A DNA stretch of 19,435 nucleotides. Source: Xanthobacteraceae bacterium (GTDB taxonomy: Bacteria > Pseudomonadota > Alphaproteobacteria > Rhizobiales > Xanthobacteraceae). The stretch lies in the NCBI GenBank assembly GCA_030037185.1, contig JASHRR010001225.1, positions 1-19,435 on the forward strand, given 5' to 3'. The notes under the pieces were generated by a model that saw only the letters and a list, made by a program, of their open reading frames with translations, was not told the DNA's origin and did no database searches. Made by a program: the position numbers and the translations under genes. This document shows, in pieces, positions 7,631 through 15,597 of the stretch (position 1 is its first letter; every line of letters begins with the position of its first letter).

Positions 7631-8092
7631 ATGTCATTATGGGTAATGCTCATAATTATTTGCGCCTCCGGGTTCGTAGGCGGAATCGTCAATGCCCTCA
7701 TCAGCGATAATGGCTTCTTGCTGGCTCGATCTCAAGAGGTCGCCCCTGGTCAAACTATAATGCGACCAGGCTTTCTCGGTACCGCATTCATCGGCGCAGT
7801 TGCGGCGGGCGTGTCATGGGGCCTTTATGGCCCGTTTGCCGGATACGCATTCGGCTCAGCGCCTACCGATGCGACCTCGACCCAGCCTTTGGGTTTAACA
7901 CTCGCCTCGCTTGCCGGTGCGGTGCTCGCGGGGATCGCCGGTGCGCGATGGCTGACCAATGAGGTAGACAAGAATCTTTTGCGCGCGGCCGCAGGTGTAG
8001 CTGCCGGAAGACAGGCCAGCGCAGGTCAAGCAGTTCATATAGCTATGGCTTCGCCGGCAAGCGCCCTCGAGCTTGCAAAGGCTATGCAATAG
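7631..8092 (+). CDS. Small multi-span membrane protein of unknown function
   Basis: The 153-residue product begins at an ATG 5 bases after GGGGAGG; an in-frame start 24 bases upstream lacks a comparable site. Three hydrophobic segments are evident: residues ~4-23 (VMLIIICASGFVGGIVNALI), a Gly/Ala-rich span around 46-75 containing FLGTAFIGAVAAGVSWGLYG, and ~88-108 (LASLAGAVLAGIAGA). These are followed by a soluble Ala-rich tail of about 40 residues. I recognise no family. It stands alone, with a strong hairpin in its leader. Its neighbours (another small membrane protein, DUF1269, GlsB-like) suggest a set of envelope proteins, but no shared operon is visible. Confidence 0.7.
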   Translation: MSLWVMLIIICASGFVGGIVNALISDNGFLLARSQEVAPGQTIMRPGFLGTAFIGAVAAGVSWGLYGPFAGYAFGSAPTDATSTQPLGLTLASLAGAVLAGIAGARWLTNEVDKNLLRAAAGVAAGRQASAGQAVHIAMASPASALELAKAMQ

Positions 8093-8990
8093 GCTGCGCT
8101 ACCTCGCTTCATCCCGACAGACCGCGAATGCGCTCATGCAGCCCGGGCTCAGTTCAACCGGCGCACCCGCCAGTCAAGTAGTCAAGTAGCGAATCCTAGT
8201 GTGCAGCTGGCGGTGGGTGTGGACGCATTCCCAGCAATGGCTCTCTACTGCTTTTTAATGACAACGATGATCAGCGGGATTTTGCCCAATAATCTCGGAA
8301 CCGTGCCTCAGAAGATTTCATTTTAAAACACTGCAACATTCCGAGCCTTTTTCATTCGCTTCGCCGCTGTCACGCATTGCGTGATCGCAGGCCTGGCCTG
8401 AGCTATCAACCGGCCGCAGGCATACACACACAACCTGTTGATCAGGGCGTCCCGGTCGTTGGTCACCGCGGTTTGTTGATCCGCGATCTACGCCCAAACC
8501 GCAAGTGCGCCATTCCGGGGCACGCAGCCTGATCGCAGGTCGATATGCGTAGCTGATTGCGGATCACATGTCTTCGGTCACCGGCGCCGAGGAAGGCGCC
8601 CGAACATTGATCGACCTCATAAAGAACAGTGCGAGACAACCGAAGTTGCTTGCGAATGCCGAGCGACCGTTCCGGATTTATCTGAGGCAAACGCCTGGCG
8701 GGGCCGAAAGAGGCGCGCCCGATTTGCCGGTTGCGTCGACAGAACCTGCCGGAAGCGACGTCGCCAACGGTCGTCACGAAGGACGGTCCCGGAACGAATG
8801 TCGTCATCTACGTGTTGGGCTCGTACGCCAATGGAATTCCGACCCGGTCTGCCCTCAACCGACGGCGTCGAAAGGATCCGGCCGGCCCCACTCTCAGACT
8901 GCGCTCCGCCCCCAGACAGAATGGGGAAAGTCAATGAAGGACCGATGCCAGAAGCTCCGATAGCGCGAGTGAAAGTTCCGCGACTGCTGC
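8093..8990. other. Long gene-poor stretch (about 900 bases)
   Basis: No convincing gene. Open frames on both strands between 8460 and 9000 overlap one another, are rich in Arg/Ser/Pro, and lack ribosome sites or motifs. A tandem TCAAGTAG repeat lies near 8180. It is flanked by CACCCGCCAG on the left and an imperfect complement, CTGGCGGTGGGTG, near 8207-8219, so a large hairpin is possible. The region at 8270-8360 is comparatively AT-rich (ATTTTAAAACACTG), which fits regulatory or foreign DNA, but no element could be identified. Confidence 0.45.
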
Positions 8991-9401
8991 ATGACTGGCC
9001 CATTCAAATACACGCCCGGCTTCTTGTACATCCTGGCTCTTTTCATAGCCGGGAGACTCGTCTTCGCGGATCCAAGGGCCACCTTGATTCAGTGGGGGGA
9101 GTATCACCTCTCTTGGGTTGAAGTCCTCATGGTCGGCGCCGCGATGATGGCGATGGCTGAGCAGTTAAGGGTCTCTACTCCCGGAGTTGACAACACCGTC
9201 GAGGCCCTCTTGATGGGTGCAATCGCGGGCGTTCAGGTCTTGCTGTTCGCGCTGGCAGCAGCCGGCGTGAAACCTCTCGCCATCTTCAATAACACTGAGT
9301 TTCTCACGCTCACCGTGATCAGTCTGACTCAGGCCATCGTTGCGGTTTTGATCAATGCCAGGACGCTACGTCGGACCATCGGCGTAGGCGGCAGCACCTA
9401 G
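8991..9401 (+). CDS. Small four-span membrane protein of unknown function
   Basis: The 136-residue product contains about four hydrophobic segments: residues ~10-24 (FLYILALFIAGRLVF), ~43-58 (VEVLMVGAAMMAMAEQ), ~73-92 (ALLMGAIAGVQVLLFALAAA) and ~102-120 (EFLTLTVISLTQAIVAVLIN). It ends in a short basic tail (ARTLRRTIG). ATG 8991 is the only start after a TGA 21 bases upstream; the ribosome site is weak. Size, topology and basic tail recall small phage or prophage membrane proteins, but no family can be named. The gene is monocistronic between gene-poor flanks. Confidence 0.65.
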   Translation: MTGPFKYTPGFLYILALFIAGRLVFADPRATLIQWGEYHLSWVEVLMVGAAMMAMAEQLRVSTPGVDNTVEALLMGAIAGVQVLLFALAAAGVKPLAIFNNTEFLTLTVISLTQAIVAVLINARTLRRTIGVGGST

Positions 9402-9730
9402 CGTTCAGTTTCTGGTGCAGATTGCCGGAGCTTGGTCCCGGCCCGACCGGTTGTGAATTGCTGCTATTGGAGTGAAGTTGGCCTGCGATCAGCTTGTCGC
9501 CGGTCGCCTCAATTGCTTCGCCGCCCTCTCAACGGCCTCCTGCGGCTACGATTCCGCCGATCAACACACACCTGGCGGCCCCTGATCGTGCCGTCGATCC
9601 TGGCCTGTGATCGAAGAAGACGACAAGGTGCAGCGATGCCCTGCAATCCGGTTGGACCGGAGTTCGTGACGCCCCGGTTCGGCCGGATCGTTTTGTGCAA
9701 TCCCGTTTGATCCTGCGATCGCTTACCACC
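9402..9730. other. Gene-free convergent intergenic stretch
   Basis: About 330 bases between the convergent 8991 gene and the DUF1269 gene. It includes two related 12-base strings, TGCAATCCGGTT near 9643 and TGCAATCCCGTT near 9698, suggesting an old short duplication. A weak GCCGG/CCGGC stem lies near 9425. Both strands hold short open frames with no recognisable content. Confidence 0.4.
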
Positions 9731-10252
9731 CTATGCGGCCGCCGCCGTCGTCGTGAGGGCCGCTTTGAGAGCATTTTCCTGTTGGGTCGACAGCGACGTC
9801 TTGAGCACACGCGGCTTGAATGGTTCGATTTCCGGAAGAACTTTATCTGGTGTCGAACGTCTTATGAGCAGAAACAAGGCGGACGAGCCCTTCGGAATCG
9901 TCTTCGCAAGACTCTTGATGAAATCATCGTTGATCCCGTAATCGCTCAGCGAGCCTGATAAAGCGCCAAAACCGGCGCCGGCCAGTCCTCCGACGGCCAT
10001 TCCAGCAAGCGGATTGAGCAGTAACAATCCGACAATCGCGCCCATCAGCATGCCAGTGCTGGCACCACTTGCGGCGCCGAAGGCTGCGAGGTTCATTGCT
10101 TGCTTGACCTGAAGCTTGCCGGCCTCGGTGTGAACCACCACACAGGAATCCTCAAGATCGATGAGATATTCCTTTTGCATATTGCGCAGCTTCGTCAGAA
10201 CGTCATCCGCCGTCCCAACACCATCAAAATCGAGGACGACAAGGTCACTCAT
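9731..10252 (-). CDS. DUF1269 family membrane protein
   Basis: The 173-residue product matches the DUF1269 layout. A soluble alpha/beta N-terminus (SDLVVLDFDG, then KLRNMQKEYLIDLEDSCVVV, typical of the family) is followed by a Gly/Ala-rich hydrophobic centre at residues ~55-105 (GASTGMLMGAIVGLLLLNPL and AGMAVGGLAGAGFGALSGSL), then SDYGINDDFIKSLAKTIPKG and SSALFLLIRRSTPDKVLPEI. The Gly-zipper-like centre suggests membrane insertion or association. Function is unknown; members are often linked with stress or envelope genes. AGGAG lies 9 bases before the ATG and overlaps the stop of a 25-codon open frame (10265-10342), which might couple translation. Confidence 0.88.
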   Translation of the reverse strand: MSDLVVLDFDGVGTADDVLTKLRNMQKEYLIDLEDSCVVVHTEAGKLQVKQAMNLAAFGAASGASTGMLMGAIVGLLLLNPLAGMAVGGLAGAGFGALSGSLSDYGINDDFIKSLAKTIPKGSSALFLLIRRSTPDKVLPEIEPFKPRVLKTSLSTQQENALKAALTTTAAAA

Positions 10253-10490
10253 CTTGGTTGACTCCTATTGAGCGATCTCGAAATCCGATACACGGCTATG
10301 GGCCTTCGGCACCAGATCGAGTTGCTGAAGCGCGCGGGTCATTTGCTGCTCCCGCCGGGATTGTTAGCCTGATAGAAACGTAGCCTCAACAGATTCGGTT
10401 GCGCCGCAAGGAAATAATTTTCCGGTTTCCGGAGTTGTCCGCACCGTGCTTCGACGGCATCCTCAACAAGTTGGGTGACGGAGCGTAGGC

Positions 10491-11966
10491 TCAGAAGGAG
10501 CCAAATGCCGAACCCAGTGCAATGACAACCACCAGCGCGACAAGGGCGCTGACGATCGCCACCATAACGATATCCAGATAGCTCTGGCGGTGGGTTGACC
10601 CGCAGATGGCAAGCAGGGTCACGACTGCACCATTGTGCGGTAAACTGTCGAGCGTGCCCGCACCGATCACCGCCAGCCGGTGCATGACCGCGGGATCGAT
10701 GCCTTGCTCGGCGGCGATGCGCATATAAGCGCCGCCGAGCGCGTCGAGCGCTATCGTCAGTCCGCCCGAGGCCGAACCGGTCAGAGCGGCGAGCACGTTC
10801 GTCGATACAGCAAGGGAGACCAGCGGGCCTCCCTCGATCGACATCACCCAATCACGCACCAGGGCGAAGCCCGGCAATGCGGCAACGACCGCGCCGAATC
10901 CAACCAGGCTGGCAACGCTGACGGCCGGCAAGACGGACGCATTGGCGCCAGCACCAAGGCTCTCCCGCAGCGCTGGCAGCCGGCCATAGTTGACGGCAAT
11001 CAGCATCACAATAGCTGCCGCCAGCGCGACCACGACCGCCCACACGCCTCCCACCGCCGACAGCGAGGTCGATCCCCAGCGCTCCTCGGCGAGAAACGAA
11101 ACGTCGAGTCGCGGAAGTACAAATAGCGACATCGCAAGATTGATGCACACCACCGCCACCAACGGCAGTGCGGCAATCACCATAGGCGGGTCCAGCTCGC
11201 TGTGACGCCCATGAGCGAGCTCGGCGAGATCGAACTCGCGGGCCAACGTCGCACGTTCGCGAATGATTTCATTTTGCGTGGCATGCTTGGCGGCATCGCT
11301 TGCGTTGCCCGCGCCACGTCCGTAGCCCTCTCCCTTCCGGCGGGCGGCGGCTTGCGCACGTTTCAGCCACCAGAGGCCAATCCCCAGCATGATAGCCGAA
11401 GCGATCACCCCGAGGCCTGGCGCAGCGAAAGGCGTGGTGCCGAAAAACGGCATTGGGATGGCGTTTTGGATCGCTGGAGTCCCAGGAAGCGCCGACATCG
11501 TGAAGGTGGAGGTACCGAGCGTCAGAGCCGCCGGCATCAGTCGGTGGGGAATATCCGCCGTCCGAAACAATGCCTCAGCCATCGGCACCAGCACGAAAAA
11601 GGCGACGAAGAGGCTCACTCCCCCATAGGTGACGAACGCACCTGCGAGCACCACCGCCAGCACCGCGCGGCGTGGTCCAAGCTTATCCATCATGAACTGC
11701 GCGATGGCCGAGACGGAGTTGCTGTCCTCCATCAATTTACCGAACACGGCGCCGAGAAGAAAAATTGGGAAGAACTGTGCCACAAATTGTGCTGCGCTTC
11801 CCATGAAGGTCTGCGTCAAAGTGGCAAGAAGCGGCTCGCGTGCCACAGCAGCAGCGACAAGCGCCGCGGCGGGCGCCAGCAGGAGCACGCTGCCGCCCCG
11901 ATAGGAGAGCCAGATCAGGAAAACCAGGGCGACAAGGATGCCAGAGAGTCCCATGGCATCAGACAC
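10491..11966 (-). CDS. GntP-family permease (gluconate/organic-acid:H+ symporter)
   Basis: The 491-residue protein is almost entirely hydrophobic, with roughly 12-14 membrane spans, as expected for the GntP family (TC 2.A.8), which imports gluconate, related sugar acids or hydroxy acids with protons. Family-like stretches include VAQFFPIFLLGAVFGKLMED, the loop VTYGGVSLFVAFFVLVPMAE, TLGTSTFTMSALPGTPAIQN, and near the C-terminus AALTGSASGGLTIALDALGG and LDSLPHNGAVVTLL. A charged cytoplasmic loop of about 50 residues lies at ~205-255. The start is a GTG at 11966 or an ATG 12 bases inside it; neither has a strong ribosome site. No sugar-acid enzymes adjoin it, so the substrate is open, and an organic acid is as likely as gluconate. 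Confidence 0.9.
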   Translation of the reverse strand: MSDAMGLSGILVALVFLIWLSYRGGSVLLLAPAAALVAAAVAREPLLATLTQTFMGSAAQFVAQFFPIFLLGAVFGKLMEDSNSVSAIAQFMMDKLGPRRAVLAVVLAGAFVTYGGVSLFVAFFVLVPMAEALFRTADIPHRLMPAALTLGTSTFTMSALPGTPAIQNAIPMPFFGTTPFAAPGLGVIASAIMLGIGLWWLKRAQAAARRKGEGYGRGAGNASDAAKHATQNEIIRERATLAREFDLAELAHGRHSELDPPMVIAALPLVAVVCINLAMSLFVLPRLDVSFLAEERWGSTSLSAVGGVWAVVVALAAAIVMLIAVNYGRLPALRESLGAGANASVLPAVSVASLVGFGAVVAALPGFALVRDWVMSIEGGPLVSLAVSTNVLAALTGSASGGLTIALDALGGAYMRIAAEQGIDPAVMHRLAVIGAGTLDSLPHNGAVVTLLAICGSTHRQSYLDIVMVAIVSALVALVVVIALGSAFGSF

Positions 11967-12209
11967 CCGCTAATAACACGCCGGGATCGAGCCTGCCGCG
12001 CCCGATGGCTGTCCCCCTGGCGCCCCCTGAAACACCCATCCGGCGCCGCTTTTTCGTCCCGGACACGAGGTCCACCTCAGCATCGTCCGTCGTGGCTTTC
12101 GGCTTATCACGAACCTCGTTCGAACCGGCCGTTTCTTTGGGTACGTTTGGCACGGTTGGCATCGGATCGTCGCCTTCGGGCGCCCCGGGCCACGAGGTTT
12201 TGAGGGCCT

Positions 12210-12467
12210 TCAGAGGGCGCGACGCCCGGTCAACGCGTGATAGAGAAGCAGCACGATAACCGAGCCAATGATTGCGACCAGAAGACTCCAGGCATTAAAG
12301 CCGGTCACACCTACCCCGCCTATTGCGTCGAAAATGAAGCCGCCAACGAGAGCCCCGACCATGCCAAGCGCGACGTCAAGCACGATACCTTGGCCCTGTG
12401 CGTTGACGATCCTGCTCGCGACGAAGCCTGCGATTAGGCCAAGGATAAGCCACCCTATAATCGACAT
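12210..12467 (-). CDS. GlsB/YeaQ/YmgE-family stress-response membrane protein
   Basis: The 85-residue product has three hydrophobic segments: SIIGWLILGLIAGFVASRIV at the start, VALGMVGALVGGFIFDAIGG in the middle and WSLLVAIIGSVIVLLLYHAL at the end. This is the exact plan of GlsB/YeaQ/YmgE (transglycosylase-associated) proteins, small inner-membrane proteins often induced by acid, osmotic or envelope stress. The conserved Gly-rich G-x-x-GA-x-x-GGF element is present. GAGG is spaced 7 bases from the ATG. Biochemical role is unknown in the family; single-gene unit here. Confidence 0.9.
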   Translation of the reverse strand: MSIIGWLILGLIAGFVASRIVNAQGQGIVLDVALGMVGALVGGFIFDAIGGVGVTGFNAWSLLVAIIGSVIVLLLYHALTGRRAL

Positions 12468-13017
12468 CGGTGAGCCTCAGAGATCTCTTCGGGCGTCCGG
12501 GCGAACGCCTCATGCTGCACGCTAACGCCGGCCGCATCGGCGCGTTCCGCCGCTTGCTTGGTATTGCCTGGCGGACACTCCGTTTGCATCCTTGTCGACT
12601 GCGTCGAGAAGCCGACCGACAACGAGGCCTCCGGTGTTTTGCCAGTGTCCGCTGCTGGTCATCCGAGAGCCATCGGTGTGGCGATGAGTTGGCCTGGCGT
12701 GCACGCAACCGCGTCGGGGCCAGCGACTGGGTCGGTACCCGGCGATCACTTATTCGATTCTCACGGCCGTTTTGCGATCATCTTGCTCAACGAAGACAAT
12801 CGCTGGCGAAGTATTTGCACGTTTGCCAAGCGGGTAGAACGGCACCTGCCGATCCGGCCGTTTCGGTATCGACATCAAGGTCGCAATCCTGCCAGCACGC
12901 GCAGTCCAGCGCGCCATACAGCGACGCCAACGCATGGCCATGGCAGGCGAGTATTTCGGCAGGATGGCAACCCGCGCTAGAAATGCGCGCGCGCCTACTC
13001 ACCCGCCACAATTCATG
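12468..13017. other. Gene-free stretch between the GlsB-like and PQQ-ADH genes
   Basis: About 550 bases. The longest open frame (+ strand 12558-12980) has no ribosome site, no motif and a composition shaped by codon-shadowing GC bias. No RNA gene or repeat was recognised. The right end holds GCGCGCGCGCC near 12983. Confidence 0.4.
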
Positions 13018-14733
13018 TCACAACCCGAACACGTAGAGCACTGTCGCGTTGCGCATCTCCAACAGTTCCGGAGTATTCACAAGCTTGGCCCTGGACACAG
13101 CACTCGGCCCGGAAGTGATCGCGATATATTGCTTGCCGTCGACCTCAAAGGTCATCGGCGGCGCCGTGAAGCCAGTGCCGACATTTGTGTTCCATAATTC
13201 GTCGAGCGTGGTGTCGTCGAATGCGGCAACAGTACCGTCAAGCAGCCCGAGAAACACCAGGCCGCCGGCGGTTGCAAGCGTGCCGGAATAGTTTGGGTAA
13301 CGCAGATGAGCATTCTTCTTGACCTCGCCCGTGACCGGGTCGACGGCGGTCAGGTTGCTCTCGAAGCGCTCGTCGGTAGTGAAAAGGCCGCCATTCCATC
13401 CGCGTTGCGCGTTATGCTTTTCACGGTCGATCGCAACTGCGACACAGGCCGTCATCGCCGGAATGTAGATGAGTTTGGTGTTTCGGCTGTAGGACGACGG
13501 CCAGTAGTTATTGCCGCCCGCAATCGAGGGGCAGACTTTCTTTAGCTGTTCGTTTGGATTGAAGTTGCCGATGCCCGCATAGGTCTGGATATCTTTCGTC
13601 GGATCGTAGTCGAGCGGCCTGCCGGTTTTCTGGTCGATGCCCTTCGTCCAATTGACGTTGTCCATGTAGGGCTTGGCGCCCACTAGCTGACCGTTATGGC
13701 GATCCATTGTGTACAGATATCCGTTGCGCGCCGAATGGGTAATAAGCTTGCGCGGCTGACCTGCGACCTCGCCGTCGATTAAAATATGGGTCCCAACCTC
13801 GTCGTAGTCCCACATGTCGCCCGGTGTGTATTGGAAGTACCAATTCATGTTGCCAGAGTCGGGGTCCCAGGAAATTGCACTGTTAGTATAGAGATTGTCG
13901 CCCGGGCGATAGAACGGGTCGAACATCGGCACCGGATTGCCGGTACCCCAGATCGTCTGGTTGGTGTCCGGGTCGTACGTGCCGGTCACCCACACCGCGC
14001 CGCCGCCAGTTTGCCAGGCGTTGTTGGTGCCCTTCCAGGTTTCGCTGCCGGGCTCTCCCGGTGCAGGTATAGTGAACTTGCGCCACAATACCGTGCCGGT
14101 TGCGGCGTCGAGGCCTGCGATCCAGTCGCGAACCCCGCTGTCGCCACCGGACGCACCGACGATGATCTTGTCCTTGAGGGCAAGAGGTGCGGCGGTAATG
14201 CGGGTTTCTGACTGACCGAACACCACGTTGGTTTCCCACACGACCTTGCCGGTCTCCTTGTCGGTGGCGATGATGCGGGCCGGCCAGTTGGCGGCCGAGA
14301 TGACCAGACCACCCCACAAGGCGGCGCCACGGTTGGTGCCCTGCTTCTCCTGCTTGGGATCCACGCGCCAGACGATACGGCCGACGTCGCCAGACCTGCC
14401 GTCGATCTTATAGAGTACGCCCCAGGAATCGGTGACGTAGAGGAAGCCGTTCTCGACCAAAGGGGTTGCTTCGTTCCATTCGTTGCCGCCCAAACCGCCG
14501 AGCGGCACCGCATAGGCGAGTCTGAGACGCTTGACGTTGCCCTTGTTGATGCGGGCGAGCGGCGAGAAACGTTGGCCATCATAAGTGCGATGATTCATCA
14601 ACCAGTTCTGCGGCTCCTTGTCGGGATTGAGCAGCCGCTCAGGAGTGACGTCGGCGGCCGATGCCGATGATGCCATTGCGAGCACGCCGCTTGCCAACAA
14701 TGCGATGCGGATCGAATTATTGCACTCTGCCAT
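13018..14733 (-). CDS. PQQ-dependent alcohol dehydrogenase with lanthanide-type Asp-x-Asp site
   Basis: The 571-residue periplasmic quinoprotein has a signal peptide (IALLASGVLAMASSASA, cleavage near ASAAD) and an eight-bladed propeller of methanol/ethanol-dehydrogenase type, which oxidises alcohols (or aldehydes) and passes electrons to a cytochrome c. N266 (TGNP) is a conserved metal ligand. WDYD gives catalytic D309 and D311; an Asp two residues after the catalytic Asp marks lanthanide-dependent XoxF/ExaF/PedH enzymes, where calcium enzymes have Ala or Ser. C401 and C430 match the conserved long-range disulfide. RGWNGG is a typical docking-blade motif. Oddities: the vicinal Cys-Cys pair over PQQ is absent (DPKQEKQGTNRGA there), and the usual Glu metal ligand appears as D198 in ASGGDSGVR. 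No cytochrome domain is fused. The ATG follows GGGGAGG. Divergent from the VOC gene; no cytochrome or pqq genes nearby. Substrate unknown. Confidence 0.92.
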   Translation of the reverse strand: MAECNNSIRIALLASGVLAMASSASAADVTPERLLNPDKEPQNWLMNHRTYDGQRFSPLARINKGNVKRLRLAYAVPLGGLGGNEWNEATPLVENGFLYVTDSWGVLYKIDGRSGDVGRIVWRVDPKQEKQGTNRGAALWGGLVISAANWPARIIATDKETGKVVWETNVVFGQSETRITAAPLALKDKIIVGASGGDSGVRDWIAGLDAATGTVLWRKFTIPAPGEPGSETWKGTNNAWQTGGGAVWVTGTYDPDTNQTIWGTGNPVPMFDPFYRPGDNLYTNSAISWDPDSGNMNWYFQYTPGDMWDYDEVGTHILIDGEVAGQPRKLITHSARNGYLYTMDRHNGQLVGAKPYMDNVNWTKGIDQKTGRPLDYDPTKDIQTYAGIGNFNPNEQLKKVCPSIAGGNNYWPSSYSRNTKLIYIPAMTACVAVAIDREKHNAQRGWNGGLFTTDERFESNLTAVDPVTGEVKKNAHLRYPNYSGTLATAGGLVFLGLLDGTVAAFDDTTLDELWNTNVGTGFTAPPMTFEVDGKQYIAITSGPSAVSRAKLVNTPELLEMRNATVLYVFGL

Positions 14734-14993
14734 GAGGTCCTCCCCGTTTGCGAAAGTCTACACCACTCAAGCGCAGAAGTCCGCAGCCACAGGGTGGGGA
14801 ACTTTTAGGTGCCGGCTCGGGCTGGGCGCGTGCATAGAGTCCACCCCATGCGGATCACACACCGAGGTGAAATTCCTCCCGGCGGCGCGACATCCTAGCG
14901 TCGCGGCGGCTGTTCCCTCTGTAGAGCGGACAAATGCTCTATCTAGCCCTATACTCCTGCTGCTGAATCCAGCTTTCGCGCAAAGGAACCGCC
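14734..14993. promoter_or_regulatory. Divergent promoter region, PQQ-ADH / VOC cluster
   Basis: These 260 bases separate two genes transcribed away from each other and must hold both promoters. A 6-bp inverted repeat CGCGAC/GTCGCG (14886-14891 and 14900-14905, 8-base spacer) is a candidate operator. No regulator gene is adjacent, and no clear sigma-70 or sigma-54 box is seen. CTCTATCTAGCCCTATACTC near 14937-14956 is the most promoter-like AT-containing part for the rightward unit. Confidence 0.45.
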
Positions 14994-15458
14994 ATGGAAT
15001 CCATCATTTCTGATCTTCTGACCCGCTTTGAGAACGGCTCACTCAGTCGCCGAGAATTGGTTCGCGGTCTCGCGATGTTGGCTGCCAGCGCAACCGCGGC
15101 CACGGCTCAAGAAAACCTCGATTTCAAGAGTGCGAACATCGATCATGTGAGCATTCAAGTCGCAGATTTGCAGCGCTCCATCGACTTCTATCAAAAAACC
15201 TTCGGCTTCTCTGTGGTTAGCGAGAACCAACCGCTCGGGATTGTCCGCCTCGGCACTGACAGGACGCTGGTCTCTCTCAACCGTCAAAGTCCAGCCGGGA
15301 CTGTGGATCACTTTGCAATCGGGATACCCCGTTTTAGCAAGGAATCCGCTACCCGCTATTTGGCGCAGCACGGCGCGACCTCGCTAGACGACCCCTACGC
15401 GGGTCTACACGTCAAGGACCCTGACGGGATTAACGTGCAAATCTTCAATCAGCGGTGA
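14994..15458 (+). CDS. Tat-exported VOC-fold (glyoxalase/dioxygenase superfamily) protein
   Basis: The 154-residue protein opens with a twin-arginine-type leader: SLSRRELVRG (R19, R20), then hydrophobic LAMLAASATAATAQ. Residues ~46-154 form one vicinal-oxygen-chelate domain: NIDHVSIQVADLQRSIDFYQ, KTFGFSV, VDHFAIGI, and the terminal strand DPDGINVQIF. H51 and H106 are at the positions where VOC enzymes bind metal, but the last ligand, normally Glu in the final strand, is Q149, so metal binding may be altered or absent. Export of a folded VOC protein suggests cofactor loading before secretion. AAGGA lies 7 bases before the ATG. It is first in a + strand run with a binding protein and an LLM oxidoreductase, divergent from the PQQ-ADH. 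Possible roles are ring cleavage, isomerisation or ligand binding; none can be chosen from sequence. Confidence 0.85.
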   Translation: MESIISDLLTRFENGSLSRRELVRGLAMLAASATAATAQENLDFKSANIDHVSIQVADLQRSIDFYQKTFGFSVVSENQPLGIVRLGTDRTLVSLNRQSPAGTVDHFAIGIPRFSKESATRYLAQHGATSLDDPYAGLHVKDPDGINVQIFNQR

Positions 15459-15597
15459 GCCCGATAGCCGGGGCGGGTCAAGTCTGCGGTCCGGATCGCA
15501 TCGCGGTTGCGCGCGCGTTTCCCAGACGGGCGCTTCGATCAGCGATCCGGTGAAATACCAATCATGCCTCGGCACCGCTTCTCACAGACGATCGGAC

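Noticed and set aside
8172..8192. Possible start of a CRISPR or tandem array (TCAAGTAG twice)
   Set aside because: Only two adjacent 8-base copies with no spacers; simple slippage is enough.
8568..8963. 131-codon plus-strand frame in the 8-9 kb gap
   Set aside because: Overlapped by similar frames on both strands, low-complexity Arg/Pro/Ser composition, no start context.
11202..12203. 333-codon plus-strand open frame over the GntP gene
   Set aside because: Its hydrophilic Arg/His/Ser-rich content mirrors the opposite-strand permease; no ribosome site or motif.
12558..12980. 140-codon plus-strand frame between the GlsB-like and PQQ-ADH genes
   Set aside because: No ribosome site, no motif, His/Arg/Pro-rich end typical of non-coding GC-rich DNA.
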